Notes: generated by a model from the sequence alone, not told the origin. DNA of 14,109 bases from an uncultured Rubrobacteraceae bacterium (GCA_902805985.1 CADCUW010000386.1:1-14109), one strand, 5' to 3'; positions 1 to 7,614 are shown, counted from the first letter of the stretch. A program made the numbers and translations.

Positions 1-2
1 CG

Positions 3-278
3 CCATCCAACTTCAGGGTAAGCCCCTTCGTAGGTCTCCTGCCGCCCGGCGCCGAGATGGTCATGGCGCCCGACGAGGTCGAGGAGATCTTCACGGTCTC
101 CCTGAAGGAGCTTCTCGATCCCGAAACTTTCCGCCGGACCCTCTGGCGGCGCGACGGCCGGGACTACGAGGTCCCCGTCTTCGCCGTCGGGGGACCGCGG
201 CGCGAGATCTGGGGCGCCACGGCGGCGATGACCGCAGCCCTCCTCGTTCGTCTGGGCTGGGACGGTCATCGCCGGTAG
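3..278 (+). CDS. NUDIX hydrolase, CoA pyrophosphatase-like (3' part only)
   Basis: The gene runs in from the left edge, so its start and the NUDIX box (GX5EX7REUXEEXGU) lie outside the window. The visible frame is open from base 3 and reads PSNFRVSPFVGLLPPG, then PDEVEEIF, then YEVPVFAVGG and IWGATAAMT. A V-x-PFVG segment, a DEVEE segment and an IWGxTA-x-M segment near the C-terminus are typical of the CoA/nucleoside-diphosphate-X pyrophosphatase branch (NudL/YeaB type). Those enzymes hydrolyse CoA or related diphosphates in the cytoplasm. The protein ends in RLGWDGHRR. A 5-bp inverted repeat (280-284 with 289-293) lies just after the stop but has no T-run, so it is at best a weak terminator. 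The family call is fairly firm; the substrate is inferred. Confidence 0.8.
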   Translation, partial: PSNFRVSPFVGLLPPGAEMVMAPDEVEEIFTVSLKELLDPETFRRTLWRRDGRDYEVPVFAVGGPRREIWGATAAMTAALLVRLGWDGHRR

Positions 279-352
279 AGGAGTCTGAACTCCGGCGGCG
301 TTGTGTCCGGGGACGCGGCTGCTGAGGTGCCAGCCTGATAGGTTCCCCGTTC

Positions 353-745
353 GTGCCTTCGGCGGCGGAGAGCGAGGGCGGGGTCAGAAGGGTCTACGAA
401 GACCACAACCTGCTCGTGCTCTGGGGCGTGACGTTGATGGCGGTCCCCGGCGTTTCGAGCGTGACGCCGGCGTTTCCGAGGAGCGAGAACGAGTTCCGCG
501 GCGCGTTTATGGCAACCAACGGCATGACTCCCCGCACCGGCCAGACGGTCGGCCCGCTCCTGATGGCCTCCCTCGCCGACGCCCTCGGGGCCGCCAGCAT
601 AGCCCTCGTCGCCTTCTTGCTCGCCCTCGTACTTGTTCGCCAGCTCAGCGACGATACCACGCTCCCCGTCGCGGCCGCGCCGCACTCCAGGTTACAGCCC
701 GTTACCTCCCGAACGAAGGGCTTAACCAAAGTGCGAAGTCCGTAA
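353..745 (+). pseudogene. MFS transporter remnant with large internal deletion
   Basis: The frame starts at a GTG and gives about 130 aa. Residues 20-42 (LLVLWGVTLMAV, then GVSSVTPAFP) look like the first transmembrane helix and following loop of a drug-efflux type major facilitator permease. Residues 48-95 (RGAFMATNGM, RTGQTVGPLLM, then a hydrophobic helix) look like a late helix pair, around TM10-12, of the same family. A full MFS protein is about 400 aa with 12 helices; here the first helix is joined straight to the last ones, so roughly 270 residues are missing. The junction falls near 476-509. The C-terminal tail after residue 98 looks like unselected sequence. A remnant is more likely than a functional small membrane protein, although the frame is still open. 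Confidence 0.6.
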
Positions 746-820
746 CCGGAATGTGTCCCGCCCTGTTATCCGGGGACGCTAGGGTGCCCGGGACGTGACC
801 GGATCGGGGGTGGTTGGAAG

Positions 821-2310
821 GTGGGAGAGAGGACGAGGATCGGGCTGGCGGTGCTCGGGGCGGGGCTGGTCCTGGGTGGGTTGGGGGACGTGCTCCTGAG
901 GGCGACGCCGTGGGGGATCAACCTGCCGCTGTGGGTGGGAACGCTCGCGGTCTCCGCCGTCAGCCTCTCTCGGCTGGGAGGCGGGCGGCCGGTCGGCGAG
1001 GGGCGCTGGATGCTCCCGCTCGCGGTCCTGTTCGCGGGCGGGGTCGCGTTGCGCGACTCCCCTGTCGTGGTCGCCCTGGACGTTTCGATGGTGGTGCTGG
1101 CCCTCGCGCTCGTCGCGTTGCGCGGACGGTCGGGCGCCCTGCGCCGGGCTGGCGTCTCTGAGTACGTGATCGGCACGGTATACGCCGGGGCGATGACCCT
1201 GGCCGGCATGGTCCCGGCGGCGGTGCGGGACGTCAAGTGGCGCGAGGTGGCGCCCGGCGACTGGCAGGGACGGGCCCTGGCCGTGGCGCGGGGCACGCTC
1301 ATTGCAATACCCCTCCTGCTGGTCTTCGGGGCCCTGCTCGTGGCGGCCGATGCGGTCTTCGAGGACCTGGTGCTGGGCCTCTTCGAGGTGGATTCACGGC
1401 TTCTCGGACACTTCTTCCTGACGCTGTTCGTCGCCTGGGTCTCTGCCGGCCTCCTGACCTTCGGGCTACTGGGACGGGAGACGGGGAACTTCGGGCTCCG
1501 GCGCCCCGACGTCCTCTCTCTGGGCATCGTCGAGGTCGGGGTCGTGCTCGGGCTGCTGAACGTCCTCTTTCTGGCCTTCGTGGCGGTCCAGGCCGGCTAC
1601 CTGTTCGGCGGCGCGGGCCGTGTCGCCGCGACGGCGGGCCTGACCTACGCCGAGTACGCCCGCCGCGGCTTCTTCGAGCTCGTGGCCGTTACGGCGCTGG
1701 TGATACCGGTATTGCTCCTGGCCGACTGGCTCCTGCGCGTCGAGGCCCCCGCCCACAGGCGCGTCTTTCGCGCCCTCTCCGGCGCGACGGTCGCGCTGCT
1801 GGCCGTGATCGTGGGCTCCGCCCTGCACCGGATGTACCTCTCTACCAGCAGGAGTTCGGCCTCACCGTCGCGCGCGTCTGCGCGACGGTCTTTATGGCCT
1901 GGCTCGCCTTCGCCCTGCTGTGGTTCGCGCTGAGCGTGCTGCGCGGCGAACGAGACCGCTTCGCCTTCGGCGCCCTCCTGGCGGGCTTCGCCGCGGCCCT
2001 CCTCCTGAACGTCGTCAGCCCCGACGCCCTCGTCGCCCGCGTGAACATCGAGCGCCTGGAGGCCGGGAAGCGCTTCGATCCTCTATACGTCACGCTCCTG
2101 AGCGCCGACGCCGCCCCCGTGCTTACCGAGGCGCTACCGTGGATCGGGGACGTCCGGATCGGCGAGAGGAGCCTCGGCTCGGACTACACCGTGAAAGGGA
2201 TCGTCCTCGACCGCTACGAAAACGCCGCCGGAGAAGACTGGCGCTCCTGGAACCTCAGCCGCTACAGAGCCGAGAGACTCGTCGAGGAGGCGTCGGGTAA
2301 CGGCCGGTGA
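821..2310 (+). CDS. DUF4173-type multi-pass membrane protein, frameshifted at about 1841
   Basis: The GTG start at 821 follows GGAAG directly and begins MGERTRIGLAVLGAG. The first frame is open to 1933 but only makes sense to about 1840; the true continuation (YQQEFGLTVARV, then FMAWLAFALLWFALSVLRG and VSPDALVARVNIER) is in another frame from 1843 to 2310. Joined, the product is about 495 aa with many hydrophobic helices. A late block with a YQ-x-x-FGLT motif, a final helix and a P-D-A-L-x-ARVN motif is the layout of the DUF4173/DUF4153 family, whose function is unknown. The break lies in CTCTCT (1838-1843): removing one CT gives MYLYQQEFGLT, so the defect is a net gain of 2 bases. It may be real or a sequencing error. 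The second half contains no other stop. Confidence 0.72.
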
Positions 2311-2368
2311 CCCCGTCGACCTCGACGTCGCGGGACAAGATAGAGCGTTTTTACGGGGCGAATCGGTA

Positions 2369-2394
2369 GTTATCCACAAGATGTTGTGGATAAC
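2369..2394. promoter_or_regulatory. Inverted pair of consensus DnaA boxes forming a perfect hairpin
   Basis: GTTATCCACAA (2369-2379) and its exact reverse complement TTGTGGATAAC (2384-2394) flank the loop GATG. Each arm contains TTATCCACA, the strict bacterial DnaA-box consensus, so the two boxes are head to head and 6 bases apart (2370-2378 and 2385-2393). A weaker 7-of-9 match, TTATCCCCC on the minus strand, lies at 2406-2414. The site lies in the gap between the DUF4173 gene and the SufT-like gene, with no dnaA, dnaN or rpmH nearby and no AT-rich unwinding stretch. A regulatory or DnaA-titrating site is therefore more likely than the replication origin. Binding is inferred. A palindromic operator for another protein or a simple RNA hairpin are alternatives. 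Confidence 0.55.
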
Positions 2395-2473
2395 GGGGGC
2401 CAAACGGGGGATAAGTGCATCAGGTGTAACAAGGGCTTAACAACGCGGGGTCTTCGGGGGCGGGGGCGGGGGG

Positions 2474-2501
2474 TGTAAAAGGGGCGGGGCGGCTTTACAA
2501 T
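2474..2501 (+). promoter_or_regulatory. Possible promoter of the SufT-like gene
   Basis: TACAAT at 2496-2501 is a good -10 hexamer in an otherwise very G-rich stretch. TGTAAA at 2474-2479 could be a weak -35 box with a 16-base spacer. The predicted start of transcription lies about 30 bases before the ATG at 2537. The -35 match is poor, so confidence rests on the -10 element. Confidence 0.4.
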
Positions 2502-2536
2502 CTGGGTGCTGCGGAGATCTTACAAGAGGTGAGAGA

Positions 2537-2839
2537 ATGTTAAACGAAGAGCGCGTAAGGGACCAGCTCAGGAACGTCATAGACCCGGAGATCGGGATGG
2601 ATCTCGTGGAGCTCGGCCTGATCTACGACGTCGGCGTCCACGACGAGGGCCGCCACGTGGACGTCACGTTCAGCCTCACGAGCCCGATGTGCCCTGTCGG
2701 GGACATGATCCAGGAGCAGGTGGAGACCGAGGCGCTCGCCATCGAGGGCGTCGAGACGGTCAACTCCCAGCTCACCTTCGACCCGATGTGGAACCCGGAG
2801 ATGATGAGCCCCGCCGCCAAACTGTTCTTCGGCCGCTAA
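2537..2839 (+). CDS. MIP18/SufT-family metal-sulfur cluster assembly factor (DUF59)
   Basis: A 100-aa protein, the full length of a stand-alone DUF59 domain. An AAGAGGTGAGA Shine-Dalgarno region precedes the ATG. Diagnostic features are DPEIG at residues 16-20, ELGLIYDV at 25-32, a central TSPMCP with the conserved Cys at 52, and a C-terminal FDPMWNPEMMS segment. In SufT, PaaD and MIP18 proteins these mark a small cytoplasmic factor that helps mature or deliver iron-sulfur clusters, and the Cys is thought to matter for cluster handling. No suf or paa operon partner is adjacent, so it is a solitary copy and its client proteins cannot be told. A 10-bp inverted repeat overlaps its stop codon. 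The family call is strong and the exact role is inferred. Confidence 0.9.
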   Translation: MLNEERVRDQLRNVIDPEIGMDLVELGLIYDVGVHDEGRHVDVTFSLTSPMCPVGDMIQEQVETEALAIEGVETVNSQLTFDPMWNPEMMSPAAKLFFGR

Positions 2840-2860
2840 ACCTATCGAACCGGCCGAAGA
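2826..2860 (+). terminator. Stem-loop over the SufT-like stop codon
   Basis: TCTTCGGCCG (2826-2835) pairs perfectly with CGGCCGAAGA (2851-2860) across a 15-base loop that contains the TAA stop. No T-run follows on either strand, so it is not a classic intrinsic terminator. It may protect the 3' end or act with Rho at this convergent junction. Confidence 0.35.
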
Positions 2861-2872
2861 CCCGGGTATGCT

Positions 2873-2970
2873 CTACCTGCTCACATGCGTCCCAAACGCA
2901 ACGCGTTAGCCGCCTCAGCCTGACCGTCACGGCGGGCCGGGAGCCGGTGGTGGAGGTGGCGCTGGCCTAG
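2873..2970 (+). repeat. Intergenic repeat family 1, copy A (98 bp)
   Basis: This stretch aligns without gaps to 11252-11349, with 14 mismatches in 98 bases by my count. Its core (2924-2970 region) also aligns to 7347-7393. The shared core includes CTCAGCCTGACCG, GGGAGCCGG and a final CTGG-C/T-CTAG. Most differences would change amino acids in either of the two frames that stay open in both copies, so it looks non-coding. A small TGCGT/ACGCA hairpin is kept in copies A and E. It lies between two converging genes. Confidence 0.7.
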
Positions 2971-2992
2971 CGATTACGCGTTGATGGGCCGC

Positions 2993-3580
2993 TCACGCAC
3001 CCTTGGCCTGTCGGCGGACGCCAAGTCTAGTCTGCGAGGGCGGCGGAATCTCGATGCCGAACTCGGCCGCCACCTCCACGATCCTCCTCTCCACGTCCGG
3101 CCGGTCCTCAAACGTGGGCGGCTCGCCATCATCGCCGCCCATCGTCCTACCCGCCTTCTCGAAGAAGCACTCGTACAATCCCCCAGGCGTCTGGGTTAGC
3201 AGCATCCTGCCCACGCCCTCACCGACGCCCCTGTGAGCGTGCAGGGTGCCTTTGAGGACGTAGATAAGGGAGCCTGCTCCCACTCTGAGGGTCACCCTGC
3301 CGTTTAGGAACTCGTACCCCCCTTCCAGCACGTAGAAGGACTCGTCCTCGCGGTGGTGGACGTGGGGCGGCGGCCCTGCGCCGGGGTGTGTGGTGGCCTC
3401 AAAGAGCGTGTACGCCCCGCTGGTCTGATCGCTGGTTACTTTGCACGTCACCAGCTCGCCGAAGACCCGTAGCGACCTTCTGCCCTCACCCGGCGGGAGG
3501 TACGCTACTCCCTTTTCCATCTTTTCCGCTTTTACTTCATAGGTTTTGTGACTCTGTGCAACGTCTAGGCTGTGGTTCAT
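2993..3580 (-). CDS. Cupin-domain protein
   Basis: Translation is set at the ATG at 3580 because AAGGAGG sits 6 bases upstream; the frame is open further 5' but that extension is Arg/Gly-rich and overlaps the neighbouring gene. The 195-aa product has one cupin barrel. Motif 1 (residues 66-88, GAGPPPHVHHREDESFYVLEG) supplies His73, His75 and Glu80, and motif 2 supplies His114 in KGTLHAH, so all four usual metal ligands are present. The Pro expected in motif 2 is replaced (YVLKG). A helical Glu/Arg-rich tail (159-180) follows. Cupins of this type are often dioxygenase-like or sugar/antibiotic-binding proteins; nothing here fixes the ligand. It lies 86 bases downstream of the CPBP protease gene and is probably co-transcribed with it. 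Confidence 0.85.
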   Translation of the reverse strand: MNHSLDVAQSHKTYEVKAEKMEKGVAYLPPGEGRRSLRVFGELVTCKVTSDQTSGAYTLFEATTHPGAGPPPHVHHREDESFYVLEGGYEFLNGRVTLRVGAGSLIYVLKGTLHAHRGVGEGVGRMLLTQTPGGLYECFFEKAGRTMGGDDGEPPTFEDRPDVERRIVEVAAEFGIEIPPPSQTRLGVRRQAKGA

Positions 3581-3610
3581 TTGCAGCCTCCTTACTTGGT
3601 CGGTACGTTC

Positions 3611-3650
3611 CGGATCGCCGTGCGTGGGTACCCCCGCGCACGGCGATCCG
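3611..3650 (-). other. Perfect 14-bp inverted repeat between the protease and cupin genes
   Basis: CGGATCGCCGTGCG (3611-3624) and CGCACGGCGATCCG (3637-3650) are exact reverse complements around a 12-base spacer holding GGGTACCC. No T-run follows on the minus strand, so full termination is unlikely. An mRNA-stabilising or partial-attenuation hairpin that sets the protease-to-cupin expression ratio is more plausible. Confidence 0.6.
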
Positions 3651-3666
3651 TAGTTCCAGGGATTGG

Positions 3667-4599
3667 TTACTGCACCCTCGGGTGGGACTCGCCATCGGCG
3701 GCTGGCAACACCTGCCGGCGGCGGCGCGAGAGGTTGGTCGATCCGTAGACGAGCACCACGACCACGACCGCTATCCCCATTACGATGGTTGACAGGAGAT
3801 AGTATTGTGCGTTCGCGGCGGCGGCCTCGGCCGCGTTCGCCGGCGCGATCGAGTTCTCGTGTAGGGCCTTCCACAGCACATCATTGGTGTTCAGGACGGC
3901 GTGGAAGAACATGGCCATGAGCACGCTGCCCCCAGTGGAGTTGAACACCCAGGTGATGAGGACCGCGGCCAGGACTATGAAGGGTAGGAACAGGAAGAAG
4001 GACAGGTTGCTGTAGGAGGTGTCGGGATTGAAGAACACCGGCAGGTGCCACAAGGCCCACACCACGCCGAGGATCAAGCTTGCGACGAGGGCGCTGTAGC
4101 GCGCCTGCAGTACGGGAAGTGCGTACCCCCTCCAGCCTACCTCCTCGCCGAGCGTCACGAAGATCAGCATGTAGACGGCGTTCACAAGTATTGTGAGCAG
4201 CGTTGATGGCAGCTCCCCGATCAGCAACCCGAGGCTCGGCGGCCGGCCGCCCAGGAAGGCCACCTCCAGCACCATCGCTCCAAGCGTGATCATGAGCGGC
4301 CCCAGGAGGGCTACTGCGTACCAGATGGGTGCCACGCGCCAGCGCACAACCCGGCCGAACAAAGAGCGCAGGCCGGCTCGTCCGCTCTCCCGAGCGGTGA
4401 GTATCACGGCGGCCACCATAGGGCCGAAGGTTCCTATCACAGTGACCCCCGGCAGTGCGGGGATCACGTCCCGCGCGCCGAGAGCCGCCAGCCCCCAGAA
4501 GAACCCGGTGAACGCTAAGGCTATGACGAAGTACATAAGCGGGAAGGCCCTCGCCGTGGTCATCGTGGGGGCTGATGGTGTTGCGGTAGTGGTTGCCAT
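3667..4599 (-). CDS. CPBP (CAAX/Abi) family intramembrane metalloprotease
   Basis: The ATG at 4599 is chosen because AAAGGAGACAAGG lies directly upstream; the open extension 5' of it is low-complexity. The 310-aa product has about eight hydrophobic helices. The catalytic signature is intact: EEVGWRGY at residues 152-159 (EExxxR), WALWHLPVFF at 181-190 with His185, and HAVLN at 233-237 (HxxxN). This is the CPBP family related to CAAX prenyl proteases such as Rce1. In bacteria its members are glutamic-type membrane proteases, some tied to bacteriocin immunity or membrane-protein turnover. The Arg-rich tail (SRRRR, 291-295) is probably cytoplasmic. It heads a two-gene transcript with the cupin and is divergent from the large regulator. 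Substrate unknown. Confidence 0.9.
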   Translation of the reverse strand: MATTTATPSAPTMTTARAFPLMYFVIALAFTGFFWGLAALGARDVIPALPGVTVIGTFGPMVAAVILTARESGRAGLRSLFGRVVRWRVAPIWYAVALLGPLMITLGAMVLEVAFLGGRPPSLGLLIGELPSTLLTILVNAVYMLIFVTLGEEVGWRGYALPVLQARYSALVASLILGVVWALWHLPVFFNPDTSYSNLSFFLFLPFIVLAAVLITWVFNSTGGSVLMAMFFHAVLNTNDVLWKALHENSIAPANAAEAAAANAQYYLLSTIVMGIAVVVVVLVYGSTNLSRRRRQVLPAADGESHPRVQ

Positions 4600-4757
4600 T
4601 TCCTTGTCTCCTTTCTCTAGTCGCTCTCCTGTGGGAAGTTCCCTCTCAAGCTCGGTCGTTGCCTCTGTTCTCCTGCCTCGCTGGACCCTTCGTGGTGGTT
4701 CCCACTGTGCGCCTCGGAGCGGACTAGCACCACCAACAACCCTCGAACGCTCCTCAC

Positions 4758-4771
4758 ACAGTTGCAACTGT
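4758..4771. promoter_or_regulatory. 14-bp perfect palindrome in the divergent promoter region (candidate operator)
   Basis: ACAGTTGCAACTGT is its own reverse complement. It lies 86 bases before the regulator start and about 160 before the protease start, in the only gap between the two transcription units. XRE-type regulators often bind such dyads, so it is the best visible candidate for autoregulation and control of the protease-cupin unit. I see no convincing -10/-35 pair next to it. Confidence 0.5.
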
Positions 4772-4856
4772 TGGATCTTTCGAGCACACCGTTGGCCACT
4801 GCTACCATGGAGGCGCGCAGCGCAGAGGCGTCCAAGCGGAGGATCGGAGTCTGAGC

Positions 4857-7214
4857 GTGAGCCCGGAGCAGGAGGAGCCGACGTTCGGAGCGCGGCTGCG
4901 ACGGCTGCGAGCGTCAGCCGGGCTGACGCAGGAGGAGCTCGCCTTTCGAGCGGGCCTGACCCCTAACGGCGTAAGCGCCCTCGAGCGCGGCCAGAGGAAG
5001 CGTCCCTACCCGCACACGGTCAGGTCCCTGGCCGAGGCCCTGGAGCTCTCAGAGCTTGAGCGTGCGACCCTCCTGGCGGCGGTCCCCGGCCGGGGCGCGA
5101 AGGCCGCTACGGTCGAAGCTCCGGTGAGCGTACTAGAAGCCACTTTGTCGAGCCCACCGACCCCGCTCGTAGGTCGAGAGCGAGCGCTCACGGAGATAAG
5201 GGAGATCCTCCTAGATGGTTCGGAGGTCAGGCTGCTGACGCTCACCGGGATAGGCGGGGTCGGGAAGACACGTCTGGCCACGGCGGCGGCGCGCGAGGCC
5301 AAGGATCACTTCCCCGACGGGTTAGCCTTCTTCCCCCTGGCCTCCCTTAGAGATCCGGCGCTCCTCGTTCCCACTGTCGCCAGGTCGCTGGGTCTCAGGG
5401 AAGCGGAGGGCCAGAGCGCGCGAGAGGCCCTCCACACCCACCTCCGCGAAAAGCAGATGCTCCTGGTATTGGACAACTTCGAGCAACTGCTAGAGGCGGC
5501 CGCCGAGGTGGTCTACCTCATCGAAGCCTGCCCCGGGCTCGTCGTGCTCGCGACCAGCCGAGCGCCGCTTCGGGTAAGGGGCGAGCAGGAGTACCCCGTC
5601 CCGCCCCTGGCGCTGCCCTCCTCGACCCAGCATCCCTCAGAGGAGGAGGTCCTTGGGACCCCCTCTGGGCGACTTTTCGTGGAGCGGGCTCGGGCGGCCT
5701 CTCCCTCCTTTGCACTGACGAGCGAGAACGCACCTTCGGTTGCGGCGATCTGCTGGCGGCTGGCCGGGCTACCCTTGGCCCTGGAGCTCGCCGCCGCGAA
5801 GGTGAGGCTGCTGGAGCCTCAGAGCCTCCTCGCCCGGCTCGACCAGGCGCTCTCGATGGCGTGGGCGCGCGACCTTCCCGAGCGCCAGAGAACCATGCGC
5901 GCCACGCTCGACTGGAGCTACGAGCTGCTCTCGGAACCGGAGCGCAGGCTTTTCCGTCGCCTGTCGGTGTTCGCGGGGGGCTTCACCCTAGGAGCGGCCG
6001 AGACGATAGCCGAGGCGGCTGGGGCCGAGACTGTCGAGAAGTCAGAAGAGGTGCTATGGCTTTTGGGTGCCCTTGTGGAACAGTCGCTGGTGACGGTCGA
6101 TCCAAGCGCGGGCGGGCGAGAGATCCGTTACGGGATGCTGGAGCCGGTCAGGCAGTACGCGCACGAGAAACTCGAGGAGAGCGGAGGGTGCGAGCGGGTC
6201 GGCGCGCGGCACGCCGAGTACTACCTGACGCTCGCCGAGCGAGCTCGCCCAGAGTTGCAGGGGCCGCGCCAGGCGCAGTGGCTGGACGATCTCGCCCGCG
6301 AGCACGACAACGCGAGGGCAGCGATGGCGTGGCTGCTCGAGCGGGACAAGCCCGAAAAGGTGTCCCGGATCGGCTGGGGGATCTACGAGTTCTGGTTCAG
6401 GCGCGGGTACACGGGCGAGGGACTGCGCTGGATGGAGCGGGCACTCGCCGAAGGCAGCGCGCCCCTTGACCTCGCCCGATCGCGGGCGCTGTTCGTGGCG
6501 GCCATCCTCTCGTTCTTACGGGGCGAGCCGGACCAGGCGGCCGCCTCCGCGCTCGAGAGCGTCGCCGCGGCGCGCGAGGCGAGCGACCCCGAGACCCTCG
6601 CCTACGCGCTCGGGATGCACGGGCTGGCGGCGCTGAGCCGGGGCGACCTGGACGCCGCGGAGGCGGTGCTGCCCGAAGCGCTGGCGCTGTTCCGCGGGCT
6701 GGGAGACCCGCAGGGCGTCTCCTCCGGGTTGTACGGCCTCGCCAACCTGGCGCTGGCGCGCGGCGACGGCGACGAGGCGATGCGGCTGCTCGGCGAGGGC
6801 GAAGCACTCTCTCGCGAGGCGGGTAACTGGTCCATGCTGGCCACGTGCCTGGGCACGCAAGCGATCTCGACGCGCCTCGACGGTGACGACGCACGGACCG
6901 CCGAGCTGCTACGGAGGAGCGTCGAGATCGCGGGCATGCTACGTGACGATTACAACGTCGTCTTTTGCGTTACTGGGCTGGCCGGCGTGGCGGCTAGAGA
7001 GGGCCGGGCCGAGCGGGCGGCACGCCTCTTCGGCGTCGCGGATGCCCTGAGCGAGAAGACGGGCGCGGGGGTCTCGTGGTCGGTCTTACGGAACTTGAAC
7101 GAGCGCGATCTAGCGGTTACCCGCGAGATGCTCGACTCGGAGGCGTTCGAGGCGGCGTGGGCGGAGGGACGAGCGATGACGCTGGAGGAAGCGGTCGCCT
7201 ACGCGCTCTCGTAG
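4857..7214 (+). CDS. XRE-HTH / STAND ATPase / TPR transcriptional regulator
   Basis: A 785-aa protein with a GTG start preceded by GGAGGATCGGAG. Residues 8-65 form an XRE-type helix-turn-helix (AGLTQEELAFRAGL, then VSALERGQRKRP). PLVGRE at 103-108 opens an NB-ARC-like STAND ATPase with Walker A GIGGVGKTR (131-139), Walker B LLVLDNFEQ (202-210), the sensor-like LATSRAPLRVRGEQEYPVPPL (about 231-251) and, further on, GLPLALELAA. From about residue 470 on the sequence is Ala/Leu/Arg-rich helical repeats (AMxxLxxGExLxRExG style), that is TPR-type. Such proteins sense a ligand through the repeats and switch on ATP binding. The protein is cytoplasmic and probably controls the divergent protease-cupin genes, an inference from position only. 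The ligand is not predictable. Confidence 0.88.
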   Translation: MSPEQEEPTFGARLRRLRASAGLTQEELAFRAGLTPNGVSALERGQRKRPYPHTVRSLAEALELSELERATLLAAVPGRGAKAATVEAPVSVLEATLSSPPTPLVGRERALTEIREILLDGSEVRLLTLTGIGGVGKTRLATAAAREAKDHFPDGLAFFPLASLRDPALLVPTVARSLGLREAEGQSAREALHTHLREKQMLLVLDNFEQLLEAAAEVVYLIEACPGLVVLATSRAPLRVRGEQEYPVPPLALPSSTQHPSEEEVLGTPSGRLFVERARAASPSFALTSENAPSVAAICWRLAGLPLALELAAAKVRLLEPQSLLARLDQALSMAWARDLPERQRTMRATLDWSYELLSEPERRLFRRLSVFAGGFTLGAAETIAEAAGAETVEKSEEVLWLLGALVEQSLVTVDPSAGGREIRYGMLEPVRQYAHEKLEESGGCERVGARHAEYYLTLAERARPELQGPRQAQWLDDLAREHDNARAAMAWLLERDKPEKVSRIGWGIYEFWFRRGYTGEGLRWMERALAEGSAPLDLARSRALFVAAILSFLRGEPDQAAASALESVAAAREASDPETLAYALGMHGLAALSRGDLDAAEAVLPEALALFRGLGDPQGVSSGLYGLANLALARGDGDEAMRLLGEGEALSREAGNWSMLATCLGTQAISTRLDGDDARTAELLRRSVEIAGMLRDDYNVVFCVTGLAGVAAREGRAERAARLFGVADALSEKTGAGVSWSVLRNLNERDLAVTREMLDSEAFEAAWAEGRAMTLEEAVAYALS

Positions 7215-7346
7215 GCTGGCGCCTCAGGCAAAGCAAGGTACTAAGGCTCGCCAGTGAAGGTAGCATAGGTAGCTACTGGACGCTATACGTCGAGTGGAGT
7301 AGGCAGTATGTACGTCCCCATATAGTCTAAGAACACACAAGCCTCC

Positions 7347-7393
7347 CCGCCTCAGCCTGACCGCCACGCTGGGGCGGGAGCCGGCGGTTGAGG
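7347..7393 (+). repeat. Intergenic repeat family 1, copy B (47-bp core)
   Basis: A gapless alignment with the core of copy A, with 6 mismatches in 47 bases, starting CCGCCTCAGCCTGACCG and ending GGTTGAGG. The left half of the repeat is absent and the right end is altered. Like the other two copies it lies between converging genes, in the same orientation. Confidence 0.6.
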
Positions 7394-7585
7394 CTAGTAG
7401 GACGCTGATCACGTGCGCCGTGTGGTCGGCTACGTGCACCGCCATGGGGCTCAGAAGCCCTCCGGCGACGTCGAGGACTCAACCTGGCGTTATAGATAGC
7501 CTGCTTAACTGGGGGCACGACCCCCTCAAGTTATGTCCCGTCACTCTAAGCCGGGGTCGAGTTGGCGCTGGTCTATCTGCTACGC

Positions 7586-7614
7586 GCCCGTGGCCAGTTC
7601 AGACGGCCACGGGC
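7586..7614 (-). terminator. 10-bp stem-loop downstream of the oxidase gene
   Basis: GCCCGTGGCC (7586-7595) pairs perfectly with GGCCACGGGC (7605-7614) over a 9-base loop, about 57 bases past the oxidase stop. Further outward pairing (ATCTGC with GCAGAT) is possible with a bulge. No T-run follows, so it may be a Rho-assisted or 3'-protective hairpin. Confidence 0.35.

Noticed and set aside
2350..2420. Replication origin at the DnaA boxes
   Set aside because: Only two strong boxes, no AT-rich unwinding stretch and no dnaA, dnaN, gyrB or rpmH nearby.
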